NCBI GenBank assembly: GCA_949775045.1
Contig: OX459101.1
Location: 18,996,316 to 19,060,315 of the forward strand
From: Metridium senile
Lineage: Eukaryota; Cnidaria; Anthozoa; Actiniaria; Metridiidae
Reading direction: 5' to 3'
Length of the DNA stretch: 64,000 bases
In this document: piece by piece, positions 33,843-44,756 of the stretch
How positions within the stretch are numbered: position 1 is the first letter of the stretch
How the letters are laid out: each line of letters begins with the position of its first letter
The notes under the pieces: model-generated
What the model was told of the DNA's origin: nothing
Database searches by the model: none
Seen by the model: the letters and a program-made list of their open reading frames with translations, nothing else
Translations under genes and position numbers: made by a program

Positions 33843-34872
33843 GTTTTTGCAGTTTCCTAGCTTTTTTGGAACATCACAATCTCGAACCCCGAGCCTTCGT
33901 TCCTCTTGGCCAGCCGAGTAACGTAAGACTCTGGGGGACCGGAATTCTATGCTTATGCTGATTGGCCCTTGAAAATACAATGGTCAGACCGGAAACAGAC
34001 GAAGTAAAAGCTCTGATTGGTCCATCATGTAAACAAATGTACATTCAAAATGTAAATTTTACGATTACATGCAATACGACGTCAACGGTTCTTTAATACT
34101 AGATAGAATATTAAATATCGTCGTTTACGAGTCGCGAAGCGAAGAGATATTGTATCGCCACTAAGCGATGATTATCGAGTCGCGAAGAAAATTAGAATAC
34201 ACACAAAATACTTCTTTAAACTATTCTAAACCTTGGCAATCCTCAGACCTCTGGCATCCAGTTATTTACTAAAGGTCAATCGTACTACGAAAGCAAACTA
34301 ATAACCGTTGGAAAACTATAAATAAATCGACGGTTAAAGCGATCTGAATTGAAGAAGATTTAGACGCGTTTTTATATCATTATAAATCCTGATGGCCGTT
34401 AAAAATCTTCCTAAACTTTAAATGTTTCATTAGTGAGGAAAATGTTTATATTTTGGCTTAGAAAATATTTAAAATGCTACTAGGTCAATAATATTTTGAA
34501 TGTCATTAACGTACTAAGTAACACAGGATGCCCAATCCCACAGATCATTATAATATTAACTAAGCATGCGCAATAGAAACCGGAACTCCAAAATCGGAGC
34601 TGAAAATTCCGTTCCCCCAGAGTCTAATGTCGGGCGCCATAAGACCGCTGACAAAAAGCCAGACGTGACGCTGGGCTCGAGATTGGGAACATCACATTTG
34701 GGAAGTTCTTCGCGCCATATTGGTTCTTGAGACTGCGATGCAAGCTGCTGACCAAGGACCGGAAGCTTCGAGGAGACTGGGTCAAACGTAAACATATTTT
34801 CGCTCTGCTCTCCACTGCAAAAGTGCTTCTGCTCAAACTTCTAATCGTAAGTCTCTGCCTTTCTCGTTTAAA
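33843..34872. other. Divergent spacer between RFC1 (-) and NAT1 (+)
   Basis: About 1.03 kb. The RFC1-proximal 200 bp is relatively GC-rich and should hold its promoter. 34690-34872 is the NAT upstream module shared with the other three copies (gactgggtcaaacgtaaaca and cgtaagtctctgcctttctc before ATG). Nothing else recognised. Confidence 0.6.
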
Positions 34873-35526
34873 ATGGATAAAGCTGAACTGGAGCTACGTC
34901 CTTTCGAGGCAAACGATGAGAGCCAATGTCGATCCCTGTTTCGTGCTGGATTGGTCGAAATGATTTGGCCGGTGTTCGTTCGAGAAGTTAGAGGATACCT
35001 TCCTTACGCAGGGATCTTGCTGTCTTTGGTCCTTACCATACGCTGGTCGCTACAAGATGTCGTAGTGTTTGTACTAGCTTGTACTGTACTAGCTGCATTT
35101 CTATACATTATTTTAAAAATTGGAGTGAGGACTTATGTTAACGATGCATGCCTAAAAACCGATCTAAGAGACATCGCCAAGTTTTACCAAAATGGCTCTC
35201 GCTTGTATGTTGCTTTGCTACAAAATAAAGTCGTTGGAATGGCGGGGATTATCCATAAAGACAAACACAAACCAAACGAAGCCGAAATAGTAAGAATGTC
35301 TGTCTCGTCTGCAATTCGTAAGAGAGGTATAGCAACACAACTTTTGCATCTCGTTGAGCAGTTTTGCAAGGACAACAACTACAACAAAGTGATTTTAACG
35401 ACATCGACAACTCAAATTGCTGCAATGGCTCTTTATGAAAAACATGGATTTCGAGAAACCCACAGAACGGGTACAACCCTTTTGTTCTTCAAGTCTGTCC
35501 ATTATGAAAAACAGATTGAACTTTGA
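34873..35526 (+). CDS. Camello/NAT8-like GNAT N-acetyltransferase, copy 1 (217 aa)
   Basis: Intronless. Residues 1-40 are cytosolic in type; two hydrophobic stretches about 44-60 and 62-83 form a likely membrane hairpin. The C-terminal GNAT domain (about 90-205) has beta-strands YVALLQNKVVGMAG, the acetyl-CoA loop RKRGIA at 139-144, and the terminal YEKHGF at 188-193 typical of the NAT8/camello family. NAT8 relatives are ER/Golgi membrane enzymes that use acetyl-CoA on cysteine conjugates or protein lysines; the substrate here cannot be read from sequence. ATG chosen because the conserved upstream module ends exactly at it in all four copies. The 3' half and downstream 1.2 kb are almost identical to copy 2. 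Confidence 0.92.
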   Translation: MDKAELELRPFEANDESQCRSLFRAGLVEMIWPVFVREVRGYLPYAGILLSLVLTIRWSLQDVVVFVLACTVLAAFLYIILKIGVRTYVNDACLKTDLRDIAKFYQNGSRLYVALLQNKVVGMAGIIHKDKHKPNEAEIVRMSVSSAIRKRGIATQLLHLVEQFCKDNNYNKVILTTSTTQIAAMALYEKHGFRETHRTGTTLLFFKSVHYEKQIEL

Positions 35527-35647
35527 AAGCTTGCAAAAAATAGAACCTTATTTCATGTTATAGACACTAGTTTTTTCTCCAACAAATTTGTACAACAAAT
35601 TTGTACGATAATTTGCACACGTCTCACGATTTAATGCACATACGATT

Positions 35648-36745
35648 TAGGGGTTGTTTATATGAAGGCAAGTTGTCCTTACTAGCCAGGATAACTCTAT
35701 TGTATTATATATTCCCCTGGGGCCCTGGGGACATAAAACAATAGAGTTACCCTGGCTAGCATGGACAACTTGCCTTCATATAAACAGCCCCTTAAGCGGT
35801 GGTCAAACGGCTATGATAGTTGATGATAGTTGAAGGCGTCTCAGCTATCATCAACTATCATGTAAGTGCGGTCAAATGGCAAAAACTATCATCATCTATC
35901 ACAGGGAGCCCGGCTTTTTGTTGCTCTTACATAAGATAAAAAATCGCGTAGCTTTTTTCGGTTTCCTGTGGTGTTTAGGAGATTAGCGCTACACATCGTG
36001 ACCTTTGTAAACGTAATCTATGAAATCCGACCTCAGCAATGGGACAGTCGTTGGCGTGAAATCAGATCCGGTGGTCTTGAACGCACTCGCATAGTACACT
36101 AAGAGAAATATCTCTTTAGTGTGTTTTAAGAGAGTGCGTTACTAAATTCGTTACCACCGGATCTGATTCTGAGCATCCTCGGGAACCCAGGGGTATTCTT
36201 CTGTCGCTCGTTTCTCGCTTCCACAGCATATACCCCTGGGAACGTAGTCTGTTGGAGCTTGTTCCGGAAGTCAAAATTCAAACTTATTTAACGACTTTCT
36301 TTTGGTTATCTTGATTTTCATTGGTCGACCTAATAAGGTCGAACAATCAGGAAAGAGCTGAATTTTGACTTCCGGAACAAGCTCCAACAGAAGGAAGCGA
36401 GAAACAAGCGACAGAAGAATACCCCTGGGTTCCCGAGGATGGATTCTGAGGAAAACGAAAGAAAAATGAGCATTTAAATAAAACACGGACGAGCGGGGAT
36501 TGGGGGCGAAAAATGGGAGGAGCGATGGGAGAGGAAAAGTAGGTACTTTTTAGTACTTTTCCTCTCCCCTCCTCCCCTCCCCAACTCGCCCCCAATCCCC
36601 GCTGGCTTGTTTTATTAAAGTTTAAACTTTCTGAATCCGAAGGGTAAAGTAGAAACTGCTCGCAGTCTAGCATGATAGTTGGTGGTTAAACGCACGTGAT
36701 AGTTGGAACTATTATGAACTATCATGAACTATCATTGCCGTTTGA
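35648..36745. mobile_element. Cluster of nested palindromic elements downstream of NAT1
   Basis: At least four hairpins: 35651-35795 (gttgtttatatgaaggcaag arms); 36059-36167 (tcagatccggtggt arms); 36175-36442 (atcctcgggaacccaggggt arms enclosing a ttccggaagtcaaaatt hairpin); and 36493-36603 (agcggggattgggggcga arms). The last three sit inside a larger element bounded by actatcat-rich ends (35800-35900 and 36670-36745). Frames within it are not genes. The cluster is duplicated at 42612-43805. Confidence 0.75.
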
Positions 36746-36838
36746 CTGAGGCTTTAGACTTCTTCAATGGAACGTTTGTGCGTCACGTGCAGAAGAGAAG
36801 ACTGAGTACCGGTACCTTATGCATGTGTATATTTGGTG

Positions 36839-36913
36839 GTACATCTACATCTACATCTACATATGGGGGGCCTTGCAAAAGGGGTTACCTATCACTGCAA
36901 GACTTGGTAGTCG
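36839..36913. other. 75-bp segment present in NAT unit 1 only
   Basis: Unit 1 reads tggtggt + 75 bp (acatctacatctac...) + agtcgtgaaaagcg; unit 2 reads tggtggtagtcgtgaaaagc directly (about 43895). Either an insertion in unit 1 or a deletion in unit 2. Confidence 0.75.
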
Positions 36914-37024
36914 TGAAAAGCGAATTGATAAGACCCTGGGAACAAGGTTAAGTCGTCATGAACAAAAATCTTGCACAAAATGGAGCTAATCATTCATTAG
37001 TTTTATTATGTATATAATGCTATA

Positions 37025-38033
37025 ATTAGTCGGGCTAGAAGGCCCGACTCTAGTTTTACCTTTTAGCCTATCTGTCACGTCGCGTATAGTCCCCCATGAT
37101 GCTTTGGGAACGAACACAGCAAGCCCAAAGTAGAATTATTTTGCCTCCTGTGTTGATTTTATGACTAGCTGTAGACACCTTTGCTTCGTGTGCCGTTTTA
37201 GACAAGTTTCAGCTAAATGAGAGCAAATGCAAAGAACTGAGAATCACTTTCAGTCGCACAGGGTCCTTAAATCCTGACCCTATTGTCATCAATGGTAAAG
37301 AAATTGACGTCGTCTCTCACACTAAGATTCTGGGTCTACATATTTCAAACGACCTTAAGTGGAATCACCATATCGACGAAATTACTAAGAAAGTGAGGAA
37401 GCGCCTCTATTGTTTAAGACAACTAAAGCGCTCAAGCCTTGGCTCCAACGAACTTGTGAATTTTTATCGTACATGTATTCGCCCGCTTACTGAATATGCC
37501 TCTCCAGTGTACCACGACAGTCTACCAGCTTACCTGTCTCAAGATCTTGAAGCATTGCAGAAAAGGGCTCTGCGAATTATTTTCCCGTCTTTTTCATACG
37601 AAGACGCCCTTGAGAAAGCTAGCCTTACAACTCTATCATACCGACGACAACTACTTACCGATAAGCTCTTCAAGAACACTATAGACAATAAAGACAGTAA
37701 ACTTTATAAGTTATTACCAAAGTCTAATCTTTCCAAGTATAACTTAAGGAGGACTCATACTTTTAATCCAGTTTTTAAGACCAACAGATTTCGAAACATT
37801 TTTATAATTTCCCAATTCACTTAAGGCTTAGACCTCCTTTTAATTATTACGACACATTTTATATTTTTACATATTTTACTATACCTTTATTGTATTTTTG
37901 TAACTTATTATTATTATACTATATTATATATTGTAAATATAACGTAATTCAACCGTAAGGTTGCTAAGTTTTTATATTAATAAACTATCATCATCATCAT
38001 CTAGCCCGACTTCACGCTCATAGAGCGTCTAGT
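37025..38033 (+). mobile_element. 5'-truncated non-LTR retrotransposon (CR1/Jockey-like) inserted in NAT unit 1
   Basis: Unit 2 (43998-44045) runs straight from gctataat into the tttttctt...aatatattg sequence, so unit 1 gained about 1.0 kb here. The element ends with an (ATC)n tail and is bounded by short inverted agtcgggctag / ctagcccgact sequences. Coding remnant listed separately. Confidence 0.8.
37201..37824 (+). pseudogene. C-terminal reverse transcriptase fragment (non-LTR retrotransposon)
   Basis: The open frame runs from just after a stop at 37198 to the stop at 37822-37824. Recognisable RT thumb/C-terminal features: LNESKCKELRI, HTKILGLHISNDLKWNHHI (the common 'YLGV.ld..L.W..Hi' motif), TKKVRKRLYCLRQLKR, IRPLTEYASPVYH (corresponds to 'r..leYa..vW') and LQKRALRIIF. 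The endonuclease and catalytic FADD region are missing, so it is a 5'-truncated copy. The frame itself is intact, indicating youth. Confidence 0.85.
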
Positions 38034-38215
38034 TTTTCTTATAAAATATATTGTTTTAAGCCTCTATTGTCATGAAACGTACCGATTGTTTGTAGAACAA
38101 AAGTGAATGAATTATCAACAGATTGTTTATTTGTTCTTGATCTTTCTACAACAACATAAGATTGAAAATTTCTTTCCCACCCTCACGCATTTGATACTTT
38201 GTTATAGTCAAGGAG

Positions 38216-38725
38216 CATGTGTACTTCCGTGGGACTTTCATGAAGAAAGTTGACAACCTATCTAGATATGTTCAGGGACACCCAAGGAACAAGAAAAAAA
38301 TTGTTGACAATCTGTCAACTCGCTATTATCGATTTTATGGGAGTTTAAAAATACACCCAGCATGAAAACGAGGCTGGGATGTTATTGCCCCCCAAAAACA
38401 TGTTATGATTGAGCAGTCATCATGACACTGACAGGCATCAACATATAGCCTCCAGCCAACAGTTTTATATTGTTGTTGCTTTAGTCAGGTGACCAGAAAG
38501 TGGTTGCATGAAAACGAGGCTGGGTATTTTAAATGCTTTTTGCTATATTTCTGTGCTTTATTTAAAGTTAATTTGTACTAAATGTTTATCAAAATACTTG
38601 AAAAACGGTTTAGAAGTGTTGGCAATCAATATCACGTCATCAGCAGCATCAAATCGAGGCTAGTGAGGTAACTCAATTAAGTATCATGCTAATTAATGTT
38701 TTTTGAAAGGAATTTCATTTAAATA
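38216..38725. repeat. Left arm of a ~500-bp inverted repeat
   Basis: Nearly identical to the reverse complement of 40640-41102 (gcatgaaaacgaggctggg, acaggcatcaacatatagcc). Spacer about 1.9 kb. Confidence 0.9.
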
Positions 38726-39190
38726 CCTTAGAACAACAAAATATGATTTTTTTATAAGTCTTCTCCACTATTAATAATCTGTGTTTTATAACACCATTTA
38801 GAGTTCTATTTTCTTTCTCTGATGCTGGAGACTGTTGTATCAGTACTGGTTACATATCAAAATGCAGCCCACGTAGCCAGCTTTGTAGTGGGTCCTTTCC
38901 TATGGCTTCAAGAGAAACAGGTTGTTTGAGTGAAAGAATTGTGGTTAGACCTGATTGTTGATCTGTTGAAGTGGATTTGTATCACTGATGACCAAATATA
39001 TATTTGAAATAAATAATGTGAAAGTGTAATGGTATAATAGTGTAATGCAGTCAATTCTTCATAGTGATGGATGGTTCAATTCCAAACTTGGTAAATACAG
39101 CAATAAAGATGTTTCTGACCTATATACTGGTATCTCTAAATATATTTTGTTCTCTACGGTATGTGTTTTATTCTCTAATTATTCAATTAA
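38726..39190. other. Interior of the inverted-repeat element, left part
   Basis: AT-rich, no coding similarity recognised. Lies between the left arm and the RT pseudogene. Confidence 0.4.
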
Positions 39191-39194
39191 ATCA

Positions 39195-39920
39195 ATAAGT
39201 CAATCACAGACTTGGACTTTACCGACGATATTGCGCTGCTATCCAACAATGTTGATCAGACAGAGAGACTAGCTGATGGCCACTGTAGAGAAGAGTGCAA
39301 TCAAATCGGACTATTTTAATGACAAGACCAAGGTGATGTTTTGCAGCGTGACACTCTTCAAGTGATGGAACGGCACTTGATAATGATGATGATTTCAATT
39401 ATCTAAGGCTAGTGGATTAACTCAAACGATAAGGACATCACAGTGCGCAAAGCTCCTGTCTGGAAGGCACTGAACGATATGAACAAGGTCTGGAAATCTA
39501 GAATGTCTCTTTAGTTAAAGCGTAGGCTATTTGTGGCTACCGTTGAGTGTGTCCTCCTCTATTGGTGTGAAAGCTGGTCACTGACGTCATCCTTACTGGG
39601 AAGATCCCTTGATGGCTTCTACACTTGAATGCTGCGTGCTGTGCATAATATCAGGTGGCATGTAGCTATAGCAAATGAAGACCTATCCTGGATATGGAAC
39701 CCTCCCTATAATCGCGGACCAGGTTGCCTGGCAAAGACTTCGTCTTTTAGGTCACTGTTACAGGCACAAGAACTTGCCTGCTTGGGAGTTTGTGCTCTGG
39801 GAGCCCTCCCACAGACACAGAACTATCCTGGTCACACTGTGATAGTCAGCATTTACCAACACTCTCAAGCGAGACGTGGGTGCTCCAAGCACCACTGAGC
39901 CAGCCACAGGCATGGCTGAT
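39195..39920 (+). pseudogene. Decayed non-LTR reverse transcriptase
   Basis: Fragments in shifting frames resemble RT: LDFTDDIALLSNN at about 39207-39250 (the FADD-box core, with Thr in place of Ala), a degenerate 'YLG' and 'NKVWKS' region, an LLYWCESW-like stretch (39566-39590), LRAVHNIRWH, and a tail resembling 'RLLGHCYRH...LPAWEFVLWEPSHRHR'. Stops and frameshifts throughout. This is a different lineage from the fragment at 37.2 kb. It lies inside the inverted repeat 38216-41102. Confidence 0.8.
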
Positions 39921-40639
39921 CCCCAGGATTGGAGTTCCAGGAAAATGATTTAATTAATTCCATCATTAGCACTGCATATGTAGTTCCATAACCATAACAA
40001 ACTACGTCATTGTACGGCCACCTATAGCAATGCAATGTGCTGCTTATATAGTGCTTTATTCACGCGAATCTCCGTGTGCTTATTAAAATAAGCCAACATA
40101 AACATAATCAATGGCCCTAAGCCCATATCTGTCCTTTTTGGCTGTCAAGTATACCGTAAAATGAAATCCAATTTGCAATAAGTTCATGACAGTCCTATTT
40201 CTGGCCATGAGAAATTGTGGAAAAGGCTAATTACAGTTTGTTTTGGTCTAAATCAAGCCATATTTCTCCAGGGAAAAATGATGTTATTACTATACAGTTA
40301 GAATCCAGCCTACCAGCCAGCCTCTCTCTTATAAGATATAATAATAATATAATAATCTTCTAGCAAATATAATACATGCAGCTATTTTGGTTAACGTTTT
40401 AGTTATTATATACAGCCTGTACCTATCTTCCTGGTAAAAACAATCACTTGTAATCTAAATACGAAAGAGGTGCTTATTAAAATAAGGTACTTAATTATTA
40501 AAATAAGGTATATGTCTGTCTATGACAGCTATGGATCTAACATGTTTCAATTCGCTTATAAATTGAATCATATTTTGTTGTTTTTGCTAAATGCGGAAAG
40601 TTATTTTTAAACAATATCCCTTTCAAAATCATATATTAA
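39921..40639. other. Interior of the inverted-repeat element, right part
   Basis: No gene. 39985-40028 contains a fragment of the 120-bp minisatellite (ccataacaaactacgtcatt). The rest is AT-rich. Confidence 0.45.
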
Positions 40640-41102
40640 CAATATTTAATTGAGTTACCTCACTAGCCTCGATTTGATGCTGCTGATGACGTGATATTGA
40701 TTGCCAACACTTCTAAACAGTTTTTCAAGTATTTTGATAAACATTTAGTACACATTAACTTTAAATAAAGCACAGAAATATAGCAAATAAAAGCATTTAA
40801 AATACCCAGCCTCGTTTTCATGCAACCACTTTCTGGTCACGTGACTAAAGCAACAACAATATAAAACTGTTGGCTGGAGGCTATATGTTGATGCCTGTCA
40901 GTGTCATGATGACTGCTCAATCATAACATGTTTTTTGGGGGCAATAACATCCCAGCCTCGTTTTCATGCTGGGTATATTTTTAAACTCCCATAAAATCGA
41001 TAATAGCGAGTTGACAGATTGTCAACAATTCTTTTCTTGTTCCTTGGGTGTCCCTGAACATATCTAGATAGGTTGTCAACTTTCTTCATGAAAGTCCCAC
41101 GG
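40640..41102. repeat. Right arm of the ~500-bp inverted repeat
   Basis: Complement of 38216-38725; a few substitutions. Ends at aaagtcccacgg. Confidence 0.9.
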
Positions 41103-41164
41103 GAGCTATTTTTTGGACATTTGCTCCTTGACTATTAGGGATATTTTACAAATCCCCACTCATC

Positions 41165-41660
41165 GTTTGAACAGGAGCCAAGGTTTGAATCATAACTTTC
41201 GCGATAAAATGTCTCGAACTAAAGAAATATATATAAAAACACTTAGAACGTAAAATTTGAAACGTTCCCGGAGAGCAAGCACCCGGACCATTTTAGAAAC
41301 TGCCGTCTTGGTACACGCATCATTCTTCTTAGTAATGGCAGGAAAGCTCAGCTAAAAATCGACAAAAAGGCCTGAAACCGCTACCAGAGAACAACAAAAA
41401 TACAAATAACACTACGTAAAGGTTAGAGTTTATTTGCTTTATTATTTACGGAGTTGTAGACCACAGCCTAAACCCTAATACAAAGCATTATATATAGGCC
41501 TTATAAAGCCTATCATGCAGAGCTTGGGCTTCCTGTGCATTTCGGTCTTGTGAACCCCCCTGCCCCCCCCCCCCCCCCCCCCCAACCAAAATCCTAGTCA
41601 GCCCCACCACCCCTCCCCCCACCCCCACCCCCAGGATATTAATGTACAAATTTTGGAATT
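41165..41660. repeat. NAT upstream duplication module
   Basis: 41165-41555 is almost identical to 45438-45830 (tttgaacaggagccaaggtt, gcccaag/ctt region gcttgggcttcctgtgcatt). A poly-C tract (41562-41585) follows in this copy only. Shows that units 2 and 3 were duplicated with their 5' flanks. Confidence 0.85.
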
Positions 41661-41836
41661 TCTTCGCGGTCTTCGCGCCATATTAGTTCTTGAGACCGCG
41701 ATGCAAGCTGCTGACCTAGGACGGGAAGCCTCGAGGAGACTGGGTCAAACGTAAACATATTTTTGCTCTGCACTCCAAATGCACATTTCCTTCTGCTCAA
41801 ACTGATAATCGTAAGTCTCTGCCTTTCTCGTTTAAA

Positions 41837-42490
41837 ATGGATAAAGCTGAACTGGAGCTACGTCCTTTCGAGGCAAACGATGAGAGTCAATGTCGATCCC
41901 TGTTTCGTGCTGGAATGGTCGAATTGATTTGGCCGATTTTCGTTCGAGAAGTAAGAGGAAACCTTCCTTACGCAGGGATCTTGCTGTCTTTGGTCCTTGC
42001 CATACGCTGGTCGCTACAAGATGTCGTAGTGTTTGTACTAGCGTGTACTGTAATAGCTGCATTTCTATACATTATTATAAAAATTGGAATAAGGACTTAT
42101 GTTAACGATGCATGCCTAAAAACCGATCTAAGAGACATCGCCAAGTTTTACCAAAATGGCTCTCGCTTGCATGTTGCTTTGCTACAAAATAAAGTCGTTG
42201 GAATTGCGGGGATTATCCATAAAGACGAACACAAACCAAACGAAGCCGAAATAGTAAGAATGTCTGTCTCGTCTGCAATTCGTAAGAGAGGTATAGCAAC
42301 ACAACTTTTGCATCTCGTTGAGCAGTTTTGCAAGGACAACAACTACAACAAAGTGATTTTAACGACATCGACAACTCAAATTGCTGCAATGGCTCTTTAT
42401 GAAAAACATGGATTTCGAGAAACCCACAGAACGGGTACAACCCTTTTGTTCTTCAAGTCTGTCCATTATGAAAAACAGATTGAACTTTGA
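41837..42490 (+). CDS. Camello/NAT8-like GNAT N-acetyltransferase, copy 2 (217 aa)
   Basis: Same architecture and length as copy 1: hydrophobic hairpin about 44-83, RKRGIA loop at 139-144, YEKHGF at 188-193, intronless, same upstream module. I count about 17 nucleotide differences from copy 1 in the first ~385 nt, mostly changing amino acids (for example GYLPY to GNLPY, RLYVAL to RLHVAL, KDKH to KDEH), but none in the remaining ~270 nt of the frame. The gene appears intact. Confidence 0.92.
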   Translation: MDKAELELRPFEANDESQCRSLFRAGMVELIWPIFVREVRGNLPYAGILLSLVLAIRWSLQDVVVFVLACTVIAAFLYIIIKIGIRTYVNDACLKTDLRDIAKFYQNGSRLHVALLQNKVVGIAGIIHKDEHKPNEAEIVRMSVSSAIRKRGIATQLLHLVEQFCKDNNYNKVILTTSTTQIAAMALYEKHGFRETHRTGTTLLFFKSVHYEKQIEL

Positions 42491-42611
42491 AAGCTTGCAA
42501 AAAATAGAACCTTATTTCATGTTATAGACACTAGTTTTTTCTCCAACAAATTTGTACAACAAATTTGTACGATAATTTGCACACGTCTCACGATTTAATG
42601 CACATACGATT

Positions 42612-43805
42612 TAGGGGTTGTTTATATGAAGGCAAGTTGTCCTTACTAGCCAGGATAACTCTATTGTATTATATATTCCCCTGGGGCCCTGGGGACATAA
42701 AACAATAGAGTTACCCTGGCTAGCATGGACAACTTGCCTTCATATAAACAGCCCCTTAAGCGGTGGTCAAACGGCTATGATAGTTGATGATAGTTGAAGG
42801 CGTCTCAGCTATCATCAACTATCATGTAAGTGCGGTCAAATGGCAAAAACTATCATCATCTATCACAGGGAGCCCGGCTTTTTGTTGCTCTTACATAAGA
42901 TAAAAAATCGCGTAGCTTTTTTCGGTTTCCTGTGGTGTTTAGGAGATTAGCGCTACACATCGTGACCTTTGTAAACGTAATCTATGAAATCCGACCTCAG
43001 CAATGGGACAGTCGTTGGCGTGAAATCAGATCCGGTGGTCTTGAACGCACTCGCATAGTACACTAAGAGAAATATCTCTTTAGTGTGTTTTAAGAGAGTG
43101 CGTTACTAAATTCGTTACCACCGGATCTGATTCTGAGCATCCTCGGGAACCCAGGGGTATTCTTCTGTCGCTCGTTTCTCGCTTCCACAGCATATACCCC
43201 TGGGAACGTAGTCTGTTGGAGCTTGTTCCGGAAGTCAAAATTCAAACTTATTTAACGACTTTCTTTTGGTTATCTTGATTTTCATTGGTCGACCTAATAA
43301 GGTCGAACAATCAGGAAAGAGCTGAATTTTGATTTCCGGAACAAGCTCCAACAGAAGGAAGCGAGAAACAAGCGACAGAAGAATACCCCTGGGTTCCCGA
43401 GGATGGATTCTGAGGAAAACGAGAGAAAAATGAGCATTTAAATAAAACACGGACGAGCGGGGATTGGGGGCGAAAAATGGGAGGAGCGATGGGAGAGGAA
43501 AAGTAGGTACTTTTTAGTACTTTTCCTCTCCCCTCCCCAACTCGCCCCCAATCCCCGCTCGCTTGTTTTATTAAAGTTTAAATTTTCTGAATCCGGAGGG
43601 TAAAGTAGGAACTGCTCGCAGTCTAGCATGATAGTTGGTGGTCAAACGCAACCTCGTTCCCAAGCCCTCTCCCTTCGTTTTAGGCATTTCCCGCCCCACC
43701 CAAAAGCGAAGGGAGAGGGCCCTGGGAAGGAGGTTGGGTCAAGCGCACATGATAGTTGGAACTATCATGAACTATCATGAACTATCATTGCCGTTTGACT
43801 GAGGC
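42612..43805. mobile_element. Nested palindrome cluster downstream of NAT2 (duplicate of 35648-36745)
   Basis: Same hairpins in the same order with very few substitutions, plus an 88-bp insertion at 43651-43738. Confidence 0.8.
43651..43738. mobile_element. 88-bp miniature element absent from NAT unit 1
   Basis: Ends acctcgttcccaagcc / tgggaaggaggt, self-complementary interior (ccctctcccttcg / cgaagggagaggg). Flanked by tcaaacgca and tcaagcgca (8 of 9 identical). Unit 1 has the empty site ttaaacgca at about 36685. A 9-bp duplication fits Mutator-like elements. Confidence 0.8.
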
Positions 43806-44189
43806 TTTAGACTTCTTCAATGGAACTTTTGTGCGTCACGTGCAGAAGAGAAGACTGAGTACCGGTACCTTATGCATGTGTATATTTGGTGGTAGTCGTG
43901 AAAAGCGAATTGATAAGGCCCTGGGAACAAGGTTAAGTCGTCATGAATAAAAGTCTTGCACAAAATGGAGCTAATCACTCATTAGTTTTATTATGTATAT
44001 AATGCTATAATGCATCTTTTTCTTTTAAAAATATGAAAATATATTGTTTTAAGCCTCTATTGTCATGAAACGTACCGATTGCTTGTAGAACAAAAGTGAA
44101 TGTATTATGAACAGATTGTTTATTTGTTCTTGATCTTGGGACTTACATCTGATAGGGGCATTAGGATTGGGAGCCCGATTCGTGTTAAG

Positions 44190-44515
44190 CTACGGTAATA
44201 CGAGCAACAAATTCGTCCAACTTGTCTCGCAACATCGCTGCAAAACAAGTTGGAAAGCGATGTTGCTCGTTTTTCCACCATCGTACCAACTTGTCTCGCG
44301 TCAAAATGTCTTGCTGCAAGTTGAAACTGTTTGTTGCAGAAAATAGAAGATCTTTCTACTTTTTGCAACAAAACGTGTATCAAGCACGCCGCCATGTTTG
44401 TTTACTCGCTGTATTAACCAATCAGAAATCAGAATTCAACTCAACTTGCAACAAGCCATTTTGACGCGAGACAAGTTGGTACTCGGGTGGAAAAACGCGC
44501 AACATCGCAACACTC
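44190..44515. mobile_element. Inverted-repeat element with caacttgtctcgc motifs
   Basis: Several copies of caacttgtctcgc(aa) in both orientations and hairpin halves around 44350. A related element lies in FBXW2 intron 1 (60620-60810). Confidence 0.65.
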
Positions 44516-44756
44516 CCTTATATTTACTATACGGTAACGTTCCGCCAAATAGGGTATCGTTTTTTGCCTTGGCGTCTTGAACTGAGGGTATACAATTTTT
44601 TGTCTTAAATTGCCTTACCTAGGGTATACAATTCCCCCCTTGAGTCTCGGATAGGGTCTACTTTTTACCAATTTGCCTTGAAATAGGGTACATATTTTTA
44701 GGATTCTGCTGTCTTAAATAGGGTCAAGGTTTAGAGGTACCAGCGGGACTCCAGCA

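Noticed and set aside
34556..34836. Minus-strand frames upstream of NAT1
   Set aside because: They are antisense to the conserved NAT 5' module; the corresponding frames are not kept in the other copies.
36271..36673. Overlapping frames of 71-108 aa, repeated at 43235-43629
   Set aside because: They lie inside near-perfect palindromes, so both strands show mirrored frames; nothing resembles a protein family.
39629..39898. Independent 89-aa gene
   Set aside because: It is one frame of the decayed reverse transcriptase that continues on both sides in other frames.
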